Source: Opitutaceae bacterium
GTDB taxonomy: Bacteria; Verrucomicrobiota; Verrucomicrobiia; Opitutales; Opitutaceae
NCBI GenBank assembly: GCA_023265535.1
Contig: JAHFTI010000022.1
Location: 1-17,311, forward strand
Reading direction: 5' to 3'
Length of the DNA stretch: 17,311 bases
Shown here: one piece after another, positions 1 through 8,574 of the stretch
Layout: every line of letters starts with the position of its first letter
Position numbering within the stretch: position 1 is the stretch's first letter
Made by a program: the position numbers and the translations under genes
Notes under the pieces: generated by a model
What the model saw: only the letters and a program-made list of their open reading frames with translations
Databases searched by the model: none
What the model was told of the DNA's origin: nothing

Positions 1-202
1 TGTTCGCGCCAAAGAGCAGGTAGGCCAGCCCCACGCCGGGCAGCAGCGAATGCGAGAGCGCGTCCCCCATGAGCGCGAGCCGCCTAAGGATGAGGATTCC
101 TCCCAGCAGTCCGCCGCTCACCCCGAGCAGGCATGCCGACAGCAGGCCGCGCTGCATGAAATCATAGCGGAAGGGCTCGATGATGAAGTCCAGGGCGCTC
201 AT
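1..202 (-). CDS. Metal ABC transporter permease (ABC-3 family), 5' part only
   Basis: This is the N-terminal part (about 67 residues) of an integral membrane permease for a manganese/zinc/iron-type ABC importer. It would form the inner-membrane channel driven by the ATPase encoded just upstream. Translated from the ATG at 202-200 the protein begins MSALDFIIEPFRYDFMQRGL, and then shows a glycine-rich first membrane segment and the family hallmark RRLALMGDALSHSLLPGVGLAYL. That block is typical of ZnuB/MntB/SitC-like permeases. The start overlaps the stop of the ATPase gene in an ATGA arrangement, so the two are almost certainly translationally coupled in one operon. The rest of the gene lies beyond the left edge. 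The metal cannot be decided from this fragment. Confidence 0.9.
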   Translation of the reverse strand, partial: MSALDFIIEPFRYDFMQRGLLSACLLGVSGGLLGGILILRRLALMGDALSHSLLPGVGLAYLLFGAN

Positions 203-981
203 TGCGGGAAGCGCGCGGTGCGCACCAGTCCAAGGGGGTCCTCATGCCTGCAGTGCCTGTCCTGGAAAGCCTGCTCGAGCACCTCCTCGGAAAGCGACTG
301 GGCCACGGGCCCGGCGGCGATCAGCCTGCCGGCAAGCACCACACCCTCGGCAAAATGGCTGCGCGCCAGTTCGATGTCATGGACCGCCGCCACCACCGTG
401 CGCCCCTGCGCCCGCCAGTTGAGCAGGATGTGCGTGAGCTCCGCCGTGGAAAAACGGTCCAGTCCCGTGAAGGGCTCATCCAGCAGGAAAATGTCGGCTC
501 CCTGTGCCAGCGCACGTGCCAGGAACACCCGCTGCTGCTGCCCTCCCGACAGCATGCGGATCTGCCGGTCTCCCAGCCCGACCAGGTCGAGCTCCTCCAT
601 GGCCTGCCGCACCTTCACATGGTCCGCCTCACGGAAGCGTCCCAGCAAGCCCAGGGCAGGGTAGCGTCCCTGCTCAACCAGCTCTCGCACCGTGATGGGA
701 AAATCCCAGTCCACCATGTGGCGCTGCGGAAGATAGGCCAGGCGGGGCAGCACATGCTGCGGGTGCGCATCGCCGATCCTGATCTCCCCCGTGCTCAGCC
801 TGTGCCATCCGAGAATCGCACGCAGGAGCGTGCTCTTTCCGGCACCATTGGGGCCGACCAGCGCCGTCAGGCTGCCGCAGCGGATGTCGACGCTCACCTT
901 GTCCAAGGCCAACACCGCCCCATAGCGCACGCTCACGTCGCTGCAGCGGATGATGTTGTGTGCGTTTGCGGTGGTGGACAT
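199..981 (-). CDS. Metal ABC transporter ATP-binding protein (Mn/Zn/Fe type)
   Basis: This 260-aa protein is the cytoplasmic ATPase that powers metal import through the permease encoded next. All nucleotide-binding motifs are intact: Walker A GPNGAGKST (residues 43-51), Q-loop Gln86, signature LSGGQ (144-148), Walker B with catalytic Glu (FLLDEP, 165-170) and the switch His201. The segment VDWDFPITVRELVEQGRY after the Q-loop is characteristic of the ABC family for chelated Mn, Zn or Fe (MntA/SitB/ZnuC-like). The 'VDWDFP' form leans towards the Mn/Fe branch, but specificity is an inference. The ATG at 981-979 gives the expected short N-terminus, and no clear Shine-Dalgarno precedes it. The gene is first in its operon here. 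No substrate-binding protein gene lies upstream, so it must be downstream of the permease (outside the window) or elsewhere. Confidence 0.93.
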   Translation of the reverse strand: MSTTANAHNIIRCSDVSVRYGAVLALDKVSVDIRCGSLTALVGPNGAGKSTLLRAILGWHRLSTGEIRIGDAHPQHVLPRLAYLPQRHMVDWDFPITVRELVEQGRYPALGLLGRFREADHVKVRQAMEELDLVGLGDRQIRMLSGGQQQRVFLARALAQGADIFLLDEPFTGLDRFSTAELTHILLNWRAQGRTVVAAVHDIELARSHFAEGVVLAGRLIAAGPVAQSLSEEVLEQAFQDRHCRHEDPLGLVRTARFPQ

Positions 982-1285
982 TCAGGGATCCCGACGAAGG
1001 TGATGTCTTGATATGTGCCCTCGGGCGGCCGGGCAGCAAGAAATCATTGAGCACCAACACAGGCCGCACGGGCCCACCGTAGCCCCAGCACCCCAAAGAT
1101 TATTAGTCCATTGGCCCCGCGGTGAAAGTCCCGCTACTGCCCCCGTTTCCCCTTGGAAAACCAGGTCAGGGCAGCGCGCATCCACAAGGCCTCCCTTGGA
1201 CTCCACCACAATCCCGAGCCGCTTCCTGAAGGTCGGGCTTGTTTCATGCTCTGGAATTCCTTCTGATGTCCCCTTTCACTTTCCT
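982..1285. other. Gene-free spacer between divergent metal-ABC operon and gpmI
   Basis: These 304 bases separate the divergently transcribed ABC operon and gpmI and should contain both promoters. The open frames that cross it have no recognisable protein signature. I see no clear Fur/Zur/MntR-type palindrome and no convincing -35/-10 pair. One stretch at about 1118-1150 resembles the core of a cobalamin riboswitch (GGTGAAAGTCC, then ACTGCCCCCG), but the other conserved elements are not evident; this is discussed in the findings. Confidence 0.6.
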
Positions 1286-2881
1286 ATGAGCACTACGCGC
1301 ACTCCCGTCCTCCTTGTCATCCGCGATGGTTGGGGCAAGAACCCCGATCCCGCCCAGAACCAGTACAATGCTGTGTTCCTCTCGCGCAAACCCTGCGACG
1401 ACCAACTGCAGGCCACGGCCCCCGTGGCCCTGCTGGCCGCCTCCGGTCTCGACGTCGGCGTGCCCGTCGGCGTCATGGGCAACAGCGAGGTCGGCCACCA
1501 GAACATCGGTGCCGGCCGCATCGTCGACCAGGAAATCGTGCGCATCACCAAGGCGATCAGCGATGGCGAGATCGAGGCAAACGCCGTCTGGAAGAAAGCC
1601 ATCCAGAATGCCAAGGACAAGGGCACCAAGCTCCACTTCATGGGCCTCTGCTCCGACGGCGGCGTGCACGCCCTGCTTGAGCACCTGTACGGCTTCCTCG
1701 CCCTCGTCAAAAAGGCCGGCCTCACCAAGGACGTCTACATCCACGCCTTCATGGACGGCCGCGACACGCCCCCGCAGTCCGGCCTCGCCTTCATGAAGGA
1801 ACTGCAGGCCAAGCTCGCCGAAATCGGCGTCGGCAAGGTCGCCACGGTCTGCGGCCGCTTCTGGTCCATGGACCGCGACAACCGCTGGGAGCGCGTCAGC
1901 AAGGCCTACTTCCTGCTCACCGGCCAGAAGGCCGACCTCACCCCAACCGATCCCATCACGGCAATCCAGCAGTACTACGACAAGCCCCTCAGCGACACCC
2001 AGAAGGGCGATGAGTTCATCCTCCCCACCTGGATCGTCGGCGCCGACGGCAAGCCCATCGCCACCATCGGCAACGGTGACTCCGTCATCTTCTTCAACTT
2101 CCGCGGCGACCGCCCCCGCGAGATTGCCAAGGCCTTCGCCGATCCCGCCTTCAAGGAATTCGAACGCGGCCCCAAGCTGGACCTCTATTTCGCCGGCCTC
2201 ACCGAGTACCAGAAGGGCCTGCCGATCGAAACCATCCTCAAGAAACCCGCCAAGATGGTGAACATCCTCGGCGAATGGGTGGCCAAGCAGGGCAAGACCC
2301 AGTTCCGCACCGCCGAGACCGAGAAGTACCCCCACGTCACCTTCTTCTTCAACGACTATCGCGAGGAGCCCTTCGCCGGCGAGGATCGCGGCATGGCCGC
2401 CAGCCCGAAGGCCGCCACCTATGACCTGGCCCCCGACATGTCCGCCGCCAGCGTCACCGTGCACGCCCGCGAGGCCATCCTCTCCGGCAAGTACGATCTC
2501 GTGGTCGTCAACTTCGCCAACCCCGACATGGTCGGCCACACCGGCTCCATCCCCGCCGCCGTTCGCGCCTGCGAGGCCACCGACCTCGGCGTCGGCGTCC
2601 TCCTCCAGGCCGTCGAGAAGATGAACGGCAGGGCCGTCATCCTCGCCGACCACGGCAACGTCGAGCAGATGTGGGACGCCACCATCAACAGCCCGCACAC
2701 CGCCCACACGCTCAATCTCGTCGAGTGCTTCGTGGTCGGCAAGGGCTTCACCAAGGATGGCACCCGCATGAAGCAGGGCGGCCGCCTGGCCGACGTCGCC
2801 CCGACGGTCCTCGCCCTCATGGGCCTGCCCAAGCCCCCCGAGATGACCGGCGACAACCTGGTCCTGAACATGCCCGCCTGA
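1286..2881 (+). CDS. gpmI: 2,3-bisphosphoglycerate-independent phosphoglycerate mutase
   Basis: This enzyme interconverts 3-phosphoglycerate and 2-phosphoglycerate in glycolysis and gluconeogenesis, using metal ions and a phosphoserine intermediate. The 531-aa product matches the usual length of the cofactor-independent enzyme (about 510-550). Near the N-terminus it has the metal-binding RDGWG (Asp14), then GNSEVGH with the serine nucleophile at Ser67. The insert domain includes DGRDTPP, and the C-terminal phosphatase-like domain has ADHGN (Asp455-His456) and a late histidine cluster (HTAHT). The open frame continues about 90 codons upstream, but that part has no family resemblance. The ATG at 1286 gives MSTTRTPVLLVIRDGWG, the expected start. 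No Shine-Dalgarno is visible. A strong terminator follows, so the gene looks monocistronic. Confidence 0.96.
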   Translation: MSTTRTPVLLVIRDGWGKNPDPAQNQYNAVFLSRKPCDDQLQATAPVALLAASGLDVGVPVGVMGNSEVGHQNIGAGRIVDQEIVRITKAISDGEIEANAVWKKAIQNAKDKGTKLHFMGLCSDGGVHALLEHLYGFLALVKKAGLTKDVYIHAFMDGRDTPPQSGLAFMKELQAKLAEIGVGKVATVCGRFWSMDRDNRWERVSKAYFLLTGQKADLTPTDPITAIQQYYDKPLSDTQKGDEFILPTWIVGADGKPIATIGNGDSVIFFNFRGDRPREIAKAFADPAFKEFERGPKLDLYFAGLTEYQKGLPIETILKKPAKMVNILGEWVAKQGKTQFRTAETEKYPHVTFFFNDYREEPFAGEDRGMAASPKAATYDLAPDMSAASVTVHAREAILSGKYDLVVVNFANPDMVGHTGSIPAAVRACEATDLGVGVLLQAVEKMNGRAVILADHGNVEQMWDATINSPHTAHTLNLVECFVVGKGFTKDGTRMKQGGRLADVAPTVLALMGLPKPPEMTGDNLVLNMPA

Positions 2882-2901
2882 ACGGTGCGCCCGCCCAGTG
2901 C

Positions 2902-2920
2902 GTAGTGGTGCACCCACTAC
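2902..2920. repeat. Short perfect inverted repeat after gpmI
   Basis: Seven-base arms GTAGTGG (2902-2908) and CCACTAC (2914-2920) flank a 5-base loop, 21 bases after the gpmI stop and just before the intrinsic terminator. It has no T-tract of its own. It may be a 3'-end stabilising hairpin or a protein site; its function is unknown. Confidence 0.5.
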
Positions 2921-2940
2921 ACAGCAGGACGCCCCTCCCG

Positions 2941-2971
2941 CGCCCCCTCCCACCGGAGGGGGCGTTTTTTT
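2941..2971 (+). terminator. Rho-independent terminator of gpmI
   Basis: A 10-bp perfect GC-rich stem is formed by CGCCCCCTCC (2941-2950) and GGAGGGGGCG (2955-2964) with a 4-base loop, followed by seven T residues (2965-2971). It lies 60 bases after the gpmI stop and would end that transcript before the transporter gene. Confidence 0.93.
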
Positions 2972-3082
2972 GTCGTCGCCGCGCGTGCCGTATTTCCTTT
3001 TCGCCACGAATCTGTCTTATGGGGCGAAAACAAACTCCCCCGTCCGTCGCCTCCCCCTTGGGCAACGGCAAAAATCCACGAC

Positions 3083-4666
3083 ATGAGCAACGCACCCGAC
3101 GCCGCAGGCACCTCCACCCAGCCCGCTGCCAAGAAACGCTTCGGCCGCACCTTCTGGACTCTCAACACCATCGAGATGTTCGAGCGCCTGGCCTACTACA
3201 ACCTCCGCGTGATGGCCCCCATCTACATCATGCAGGCGGACAATCCCGGCGGCCTCCACCTCACTGCCCTGGACAAGGGCACGATCTACGCCTGGTGGGC
3301 CGCCTTCCAATCCCTGCTTCCCATCATCACCGGCGGCCTGGCCGACCGTCTCGGCTACAAGAAGACCCTCGTCGGAGCCATCGGCGGCATGGTCCTCGGC
3401 TACATCCTTATCGCCTTCCTTCGCGACGTCTCCTTCGTCAGCAACTACTGGGGCTTCTTCATCGGCGTCATGGTGCTCGCCACGGGCACCGCCTTCTTCA
3501 AGCCCGGCATCCAGGGTTCCCTCGCCCACCAGCTCACCAAGGAAAACTCCTCCGTCGGCTGGGGACTCTTCTACTGGGTGGTCAACGTGGGCGCCTTCGT
3601 CGGCCATTTCCTGCCCTCCATCCTCCTCGGCCTGGCCGCCATCCTCCCCGAACCGCTCAATGCCGTGGCCAACTCCAAGGAAGCCTGGCGCAACCTCTTC
3701 CTCGCCTCGGCCCTGTTCAGCTCCTTCAACCTGGCCCTGCTGCTCTGTTACAAGGATGTACCCACAGGCGCCTCCCAGAGCGAGGGCCTCGGCTCGGTCA
3801 TCTGGCGCACCCTCACCAATGTCTTTGAGCGCCGCCTCCTCAGCTGGCTGCTGATCATGTCCGGCTTCTGGCTGATGATGTACCAACTCTGGGACCTCCA
3901 GCCCAACTTCATCGCCGATTGGGTCGACAGCGGCCCCCTGGCGCGGTCCCTGGCCTGGCTTCCTGACGGCCTGGAGCGCGTCCTTGTCGAGCAGACCAGC
4001 CGCGGCCCCATGATCCCGCAGCAGGTGCTGCTCAGCCTCAACTCCCTCTTCATCATCCTCGGCGTCGTCCCCGTCGCCTGGTTGACCCGCCGCATGCTCA
4101 CCCTGGAGGCCATGCTCCTTGGCATGGGCATAGCCATCGTCGGCCTGCTGATAGCAGGTTGGACCCAAAGCGCCTGGATGCTCGTGGCGGGCATCGTGGG
4201 TTTCTCCTTCGGCGAAATGCTCATCGGTCCCAAGAAATCCGAATACCTCGCCCTGATCGCCCCCCCGGGAAAGAAGGGGCTCTACCTGGGTTACGTGAAC
4301 ATTCCCGTCGGCATCGGCGTCTATGTCGGCTCCAAGATGGCGGGCTACGTCTACGGCAACTTTGGCGAAAAAGCCGTCCTCGCCCTGCGCTACATCGCCG
4401 AGCACACCCCCTTCGGCCAGGCCAAGGCCTGGAACGGCAATGTGCAGCAACTTGAACAATGCCTGGGCATCACCCGCCCCCAGGCCATGGCCCGCCTCCA
4501 GGAACTGACCGGCACCGACTCCATCCAGGCCACACGCCTGCTTTGGGACAGCTATTCGCCGCACCTCTACGTTTGGATCCCCTTCGCTGTCATAGGCCTG
4601 GCAGCCGCCGTGGCGTTGTGGATCTTTGGTCGCATGGCCAAACGCTGGAGCGACATGAACGCCTGA
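3083..4666 (+). CDS. POT/PTR2-family proton-dependent peptide transporter (MFS)
   Basis: This 527-aa multi-spanning inner-membrane protein belongs to the proton-coupled oligopeptide transporter branch of the major facilitator superfamily and most likely imports di- and tripeptides. Visible hallmarks are the first-helix ExxER motif (residues 31-35, EMFERLAYYN), an MFS-type loop GGLADRLGYKKTL after helix 2 (about 84-96), the GTAFFKPGIQ block (135-144), and the PTR2 signature FYWVVNVGAFVG (163-174). The usual glycine in 'ERFxYYG' is Asn40 here, which marks a subfamily and could affect substrate range. Many hydrophobic segments follow, with a larger polar insert near residues 430-480. The ATG at 3083 starts a cytoplasmic N-tail rich in Ala/Thr/Pro. 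The gene is bracketed by terminators, so it is probably transcribed alone. Confidence 0.92.
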   Translation: MSNAPDAAGTSTQPAAKKRFGRTFWTLNTIEMFERLAYYNLRVMAPIYIMQADNPGGLHLTALDKGTIYAWWAAFQSLLPIITGGLADRLGYKKTLVGAIGGMVLGYILIAFLRDVSFVSNYWGFFIGVMVLATGTAFFKPGIQGSLAHQLTKENSSVGWGLFYWVVNVGAFVGHFLPSILLGLAAILPEPLNAVANSKEAWRNLFLASALFSSFNLALLLCYKDVPTGASQSEGLGSVIWRTLTNVFERRLLSWLLIMSGFWLMMYQLWDLQPNFIADWVDSGPLARSLAWLPDGLERVLVEQTSRGPMIPQQVLLSLNSLFIILGVVPVAWLTRRMLTLEAMLLGMGIAIVGLLIAGWTQSAWMLVAGIVGFSFGEMLIGPKKSEYLALIAPPGKKGLYLGYVNIPVGIGVYVGSKMAGYVYGNFGEKAVLALRYIAEHTPFGQAKAWNGNVQQLEQCLGITRPQAMARLQELTGTDSIQATRLLWDSYSPHLYVWIPFAVIGLAAAVALWIFGRMAKRWSDMNA

Positions 4667-4693
4667 ACCCGGAAGCCCCCGCTGCAGCCTCAT

Positions 4694-4723
4694 GGCCCGG
4701 CATTCCTTTTGCCGGGCCTTTTT
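4694..4723 (+). terminator. Rho-independent terminator of the POT transporter gene
   Basis: The stem GGCCCGGC (4694-4701) pairs with GCCGGGCC (4711-4718), extended by one A-T pair, around a loop of about 7 bases, and is followed by five T residues (4719-4723). It sits 27 bases after the transporter stop codon. Confidence 0.9.
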
Positions 4724-4770
4724 GCCAATGGAATCCGCCAGGATGAGGAGCCCGCTCGGCCTCATGACAT

Positions 4771-4869
4771 GGCTTCATAATTATATTTATTCCATTTATT
4801 TGCACAACGATCCTTAGGGGTGCGACTTTTCCGCGGGACGGCCTTCAAGGCGTCTAAATTATTGGGCCG
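4771..4869 (+). promoter_or_regulatory. AT-rich probable promoter region of the HDOD/hybrid-kinase operon
   Basis: After the transporter terminator the sequence turns sharply AT-rich (about 4777-4800, TTCATAATTATATTTATTCC), which is exceptional in this GC-rich window. It precedes the first gene of the plus-strand signalling operon. I cannot assign a confident -35/-10 pair. A weak -10-like TAAATT lies near 4854. The placement as a promoter is an inference from composition and position. Confidence 0.35.
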
Positions 4870-5844
4870 GTGAACCGATGTAGGTTGAAGCTCCAAGAAG
4901 CCCATCACATGCCTCCGCTGGTCGCACCCAAGTCATCCCTCGACTCCCATCACACTCCCTTTTCTGACGCTGAAATTGCGAAGAGAATTGATGCGTGCCC
5001 GCGCCTGGCGTCCCTTTCCAGTATCAACCATGCCTTGGGCGAGCTCCTGAAGTCGGACATCAGCCTGAATTCGCAGATCGCCGAGGTCATCCGCCGTGAT
5101 CCTCCCCTGACCGCACGCCTGCTGCGCATGGTCAACTCCGTGTTCTTCGACCTGACCGCCAAGGTGAACAACATCGAGGAAGCTGTCTTTTACCTGGGCC
5201 TTCGCCAGATCCGCGAACTGGCCCGCGCCACCCCCGTGATCGAGGAGCTGGTCCAGATGGAGAAGTGCCCGGTCAAGCTTCCCTGGAAGGACCTTTGGAG
5301 GCACTCGATCGGCACCGCCATCATGACGCGCGAGATCATGACCTCCAATTCCACCATGCTCGTGGACGATGACACCGACTACATCATCGGCCTGCTCCAC
5401 AACGTCGGCAAGGTGGTCCTCGCCACCGCCTTCCCCGAGCAGTTCTCCAAGATCGTCGATTTTCGCGCGACCAGCACCCTCGATGTCTGCGCCTACGAGC
5501 GGGAGATCATCGGCTGGGACCATGCAAGGGTGGGGGGCTATTACCTTCAGCGTCACCGCGTGGCGCCCGAGATCGTGAATGCCGTCCTTTATCACAACGA
5601 CCCGGAAAGCGCCGGCGAGCACGCCACTTTCGCAGCCGCCGTGCAACTCGCCGATCAGCTCGTCCGGTCCAAGGGCATCCAGGGTGGCTTCGAACAGGTG
5701 CCCCCTCTTCCGGAGGAGGAATGGTGTACGCTTCAGGGCTGGCGCGTCCTCTTTGGCGAAGGCTCCGATGCCAATGGCATCGTGCGTGCAGGCTTGTCTC
5801 ACAGTCTTCAGCGTCTGCCGAACATGCTGAATGGCTTGGTCTGA
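4870..5844 (+). CDS. HDOD domain signalling protein (HDOD-1)
   Basis: This is a soluble 324-aa protein dominated by an HDOD domain (about residues 38-245), a catalytically degenerate relative of the HD phosphohydrolase fold often found with two-component and chemotaxis genes. Recognisable blocks are IRRDPPLTARLLRMVNSVFF (75-94), IEEAVFYLGLRQIREL (102-117), LWRHS with His145, and GLLHNVGK (174-181). In true HD enzymes the last block reads HD; here it is His177-Asn178, so metal-dependent hydrolysis is unlikely. No GGDEF, EAL or receiver domain is attached. Two starts are possible: the ATG at 4870 has GGTGA four bases ahead, while the ATG at 4909 would begin MPPLVAPKSS. The first 13 residues are outside the domain, so 4909 is a real alternative. 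The hybrid kinase gene starts 12 bp after its stop, which indicates a shared operon and pathway. Confidence 0.88.
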   Translation: MNRCRLKLQEAHHMPPLVAPKSSLDSHHTPFSDAEIAKRIDACPRLASLSSINHALGELLKSDISLNSQIAEVIRRDPPLTARLLRMVNSVFFDLTAKVNNIEEAVFYLGLRQIRELARATPVIEELVQMEKCPVKLPWKDLWRHSIGTAIMTREIMTSNSTMLVDDDTDYIIGLLHNVGKVVLATAFPEQFSKIVDFRATSTLDVCAYEREIIGWDHARVGGYYLQRHRVAPEIVNAVLYHNDPESAGEHATFAAAVQLADQLVRSKGIQGGFEQVPPLPEEEWCTLQGWRVLFGEGSDANGIVRAGLSHSLQRLPNMLNGLV

Positions 5845-5856
5845 GGCACGCGGATC

Positions 5857-7794
<1,938 letters not shown>

Positions 7795-7880
7795 GCCTGA
7801 GGGTCGGGGGACCCGCGCGCCCGACAACACAGGCGCACGCCGCTAGCGTGGAGGGCTAATGGGCCCTGCCGGGTGCGCGA

Positions 7881-7912
7881 CAACAAAAAAGGCCGCCTGA
7901 TGAGGCGGCCTT
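7881..7912 (-). terminator. Terminator of cheW, also able to act on the kinase transcript
   Basis: The arms AAGGCCGCCT (7889-7898) and AGGCGGCCTT (7903-7912) give a 10-bp stem with a GATG loop, between the convergent kinase and cheW genes. Read on the minus strand it is followed by TTTTTTGTTG, a proper U-tract, 21 bases after the cheW stop. On the plus strand it is followed by the poorer TTCTGTTTGTCTG, so it may work in both directions. Confidence 0.88.
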
Positions 7913-7932
7913 CTGTTTGTCTGTGAGGAAAT

Positions 7933-8433
7933 TCAGGTGGCCTTGGCCATGCGCTCGATCGCCTCCTGCGCCACCACACGGTCGATGTCGAGCAGGGTTT
8001 TGACCTGCCCCTTGACCTTGGCCATGCCGAGCAGGTAAGTCGTGTCGATGCGGGTGCCGAACTCGGGGGTGGGCTCGATCTCATCGGACCCCAGGGTGAC
8101 GACCTCCTCAACGCTGTCCACGATGAGGCCCATCTGAACGGTCTGCCCGGAAGCCATGTTGACTTGCACCACGACGATACAGGTGCGCTCAGCGATCTCA
8201 GCCTTGAGGCCGAACTTGAGGCGCAGGTCCACGATCGGAATGACGCTACCGCGCAAATTGATGACACCCTTCACGTAGGAAGGCATCTGGGGCACCGGCG
8301 TGATCTTCTGAAGGCGGATGATTTCACGGACCTTGAGAACAGCCATGCCATAGCTTTCATTCTCCAGGGTCACGGTCAGGTACTTGTTGGCCGTCGTTTT
8401 GGCCACATTCGTCGAGAGTGCGTTGGTACTCAT
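7933..8433 (-). CDS. cheW: CheW-family coupling protein
   Basis: CheW is the small SH3-like adaptor that bridges receptors and the kinase CheA. The 166-aa product is almost entirely one CheW domain (about residues 16-155). Signature segments are YGMAVLKVREIIR (28-40), the conserved PSYVKGVINLRGSVIPIVDLR (51-71), a hydrophobic strand VQMGLIVDSVEEVV, and DTTYLLGMAKVKGQ near the end. Length and layout are typical for a stand-alone CheW. It is transcribed divergently from cheA across a spacer of about 140 bp that contains a long palindrome, so the pair may be co-regulated. This differs from the usual co-directional cheA-cheW order. No Shine-Dalgarno is evident before the ATG at 8433. Its receptor partner is not in the window. 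Confidence 0.95.
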   Translation of the reverse strand: MSTNALSTNVAKTTANKYLTVTLENESYGMAVLKVREIIRLQKITPVPQMPSYVKGVINLRGSVIPIVDLRLKFGLKAEIAERTCIVVVQVNMASGQTVQMGLIVDSVEEVVTLGSDEIEPTPEFGTRIDTTYLLGMAKVKGQVKTLLDIDRVVAQEAIERMAKAT

Positions 8434-8479
8434 TTGAAAGGATTGGTTCTGTCTGCGGCTGGTCCCCGCGTTCTGTGAA

Positions 8480-8551
8480 GTAGATCGGACCCCAAGCCGG
8501 TGTCTTTAATCGTTTTCCCGATAAAGTTTCCGGTCTTGGGTCCGTATCTAC
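8480..8551. repeat. 72-bp imperfect palindrome/hairpin in the cheW-cheA spacer
   Basis: Outer arms 8480-8500 and 8530-8551 pair as GTAGAT/ATCTAC, CGGACCC/GGGTCCG, AAG/CTT and CCGG/CCGG, with single-base bulges at C8493, T8534 and T8545. After a 3x3 internal loop, CTTT/AAAG and ATCG/CGAT continue the helix (8504-8512 with 8519-8526), capped by TTTTCC. That is 28 base pairs in 72 bases. No T-tract follows, so it is not a standard terminator. Its right arm overlaps the candidate cheA -35 region. It could be a binding site for a dimeric regulator, an RNA structure, or a remnant repetitive element. Confidence 0.85.
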
Positions 8552-8564
8552 TGGGTCATATAAT
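8536..8564 (+). promoter_or_regulatory. Candidate sigma-70-type promoter of cheA
   Basis: A perfect -10 hexamer TATAAT lies at 8559-8564. TTGGGT at 8536-8541 is spaced 17 bp upstream and matches the first half of the TTGACA consensus. Initiation would fall at about 8571, only a few bases before the ATG at 8575. The AGGAG at 8568-8572 also lies very close to that ATG. Either the cheA mRNA is nearly leaderless or the -10 match is fortuitous. The -35 overlaps the right arm of the palindrome. Confidence 0.45.
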
Positions 8565-8574
8565 TACAGGAGAC

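Noticed and set aside
1013..1285. A 91-codon N-terminal extension of gpmI
   Set aside because: The frame is open, but the translated sequence is Pro/Arg/His-rich without family similarity. The ATG at 1286 begins exactly where the enzyme's conserved N-terminus is expected.
1244..3007. A 587-codon open frame antisense to gpmI
   Set aside because: Its translation is an Ala/Gly/Val/Asp/Leu-rich string with no motif, and it mirrors the GC-rich third positions of gpmI on the other strand. Similar long antisense frames lie opposite the POT transporter (3017-4765), the hybrid kinase (5935-7830) and the methyltransferase (15961-17253).
4743..4765. ATGAGG...CCTCAT inverted repeat before the HDOD operon
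   Set aside because: It is only six pairs with an 11-base loop, which is expected by chance at this density; no further support was seen.
7801..7825. Hairpin GTCGGG...CCCGAC just after the hybrid kinase stop
   Set aside because: It can pair, but a competing GGGTC/GACCC hairpin exists and no T-run follows. The strong stem at 7889-7912 is the better terminator.
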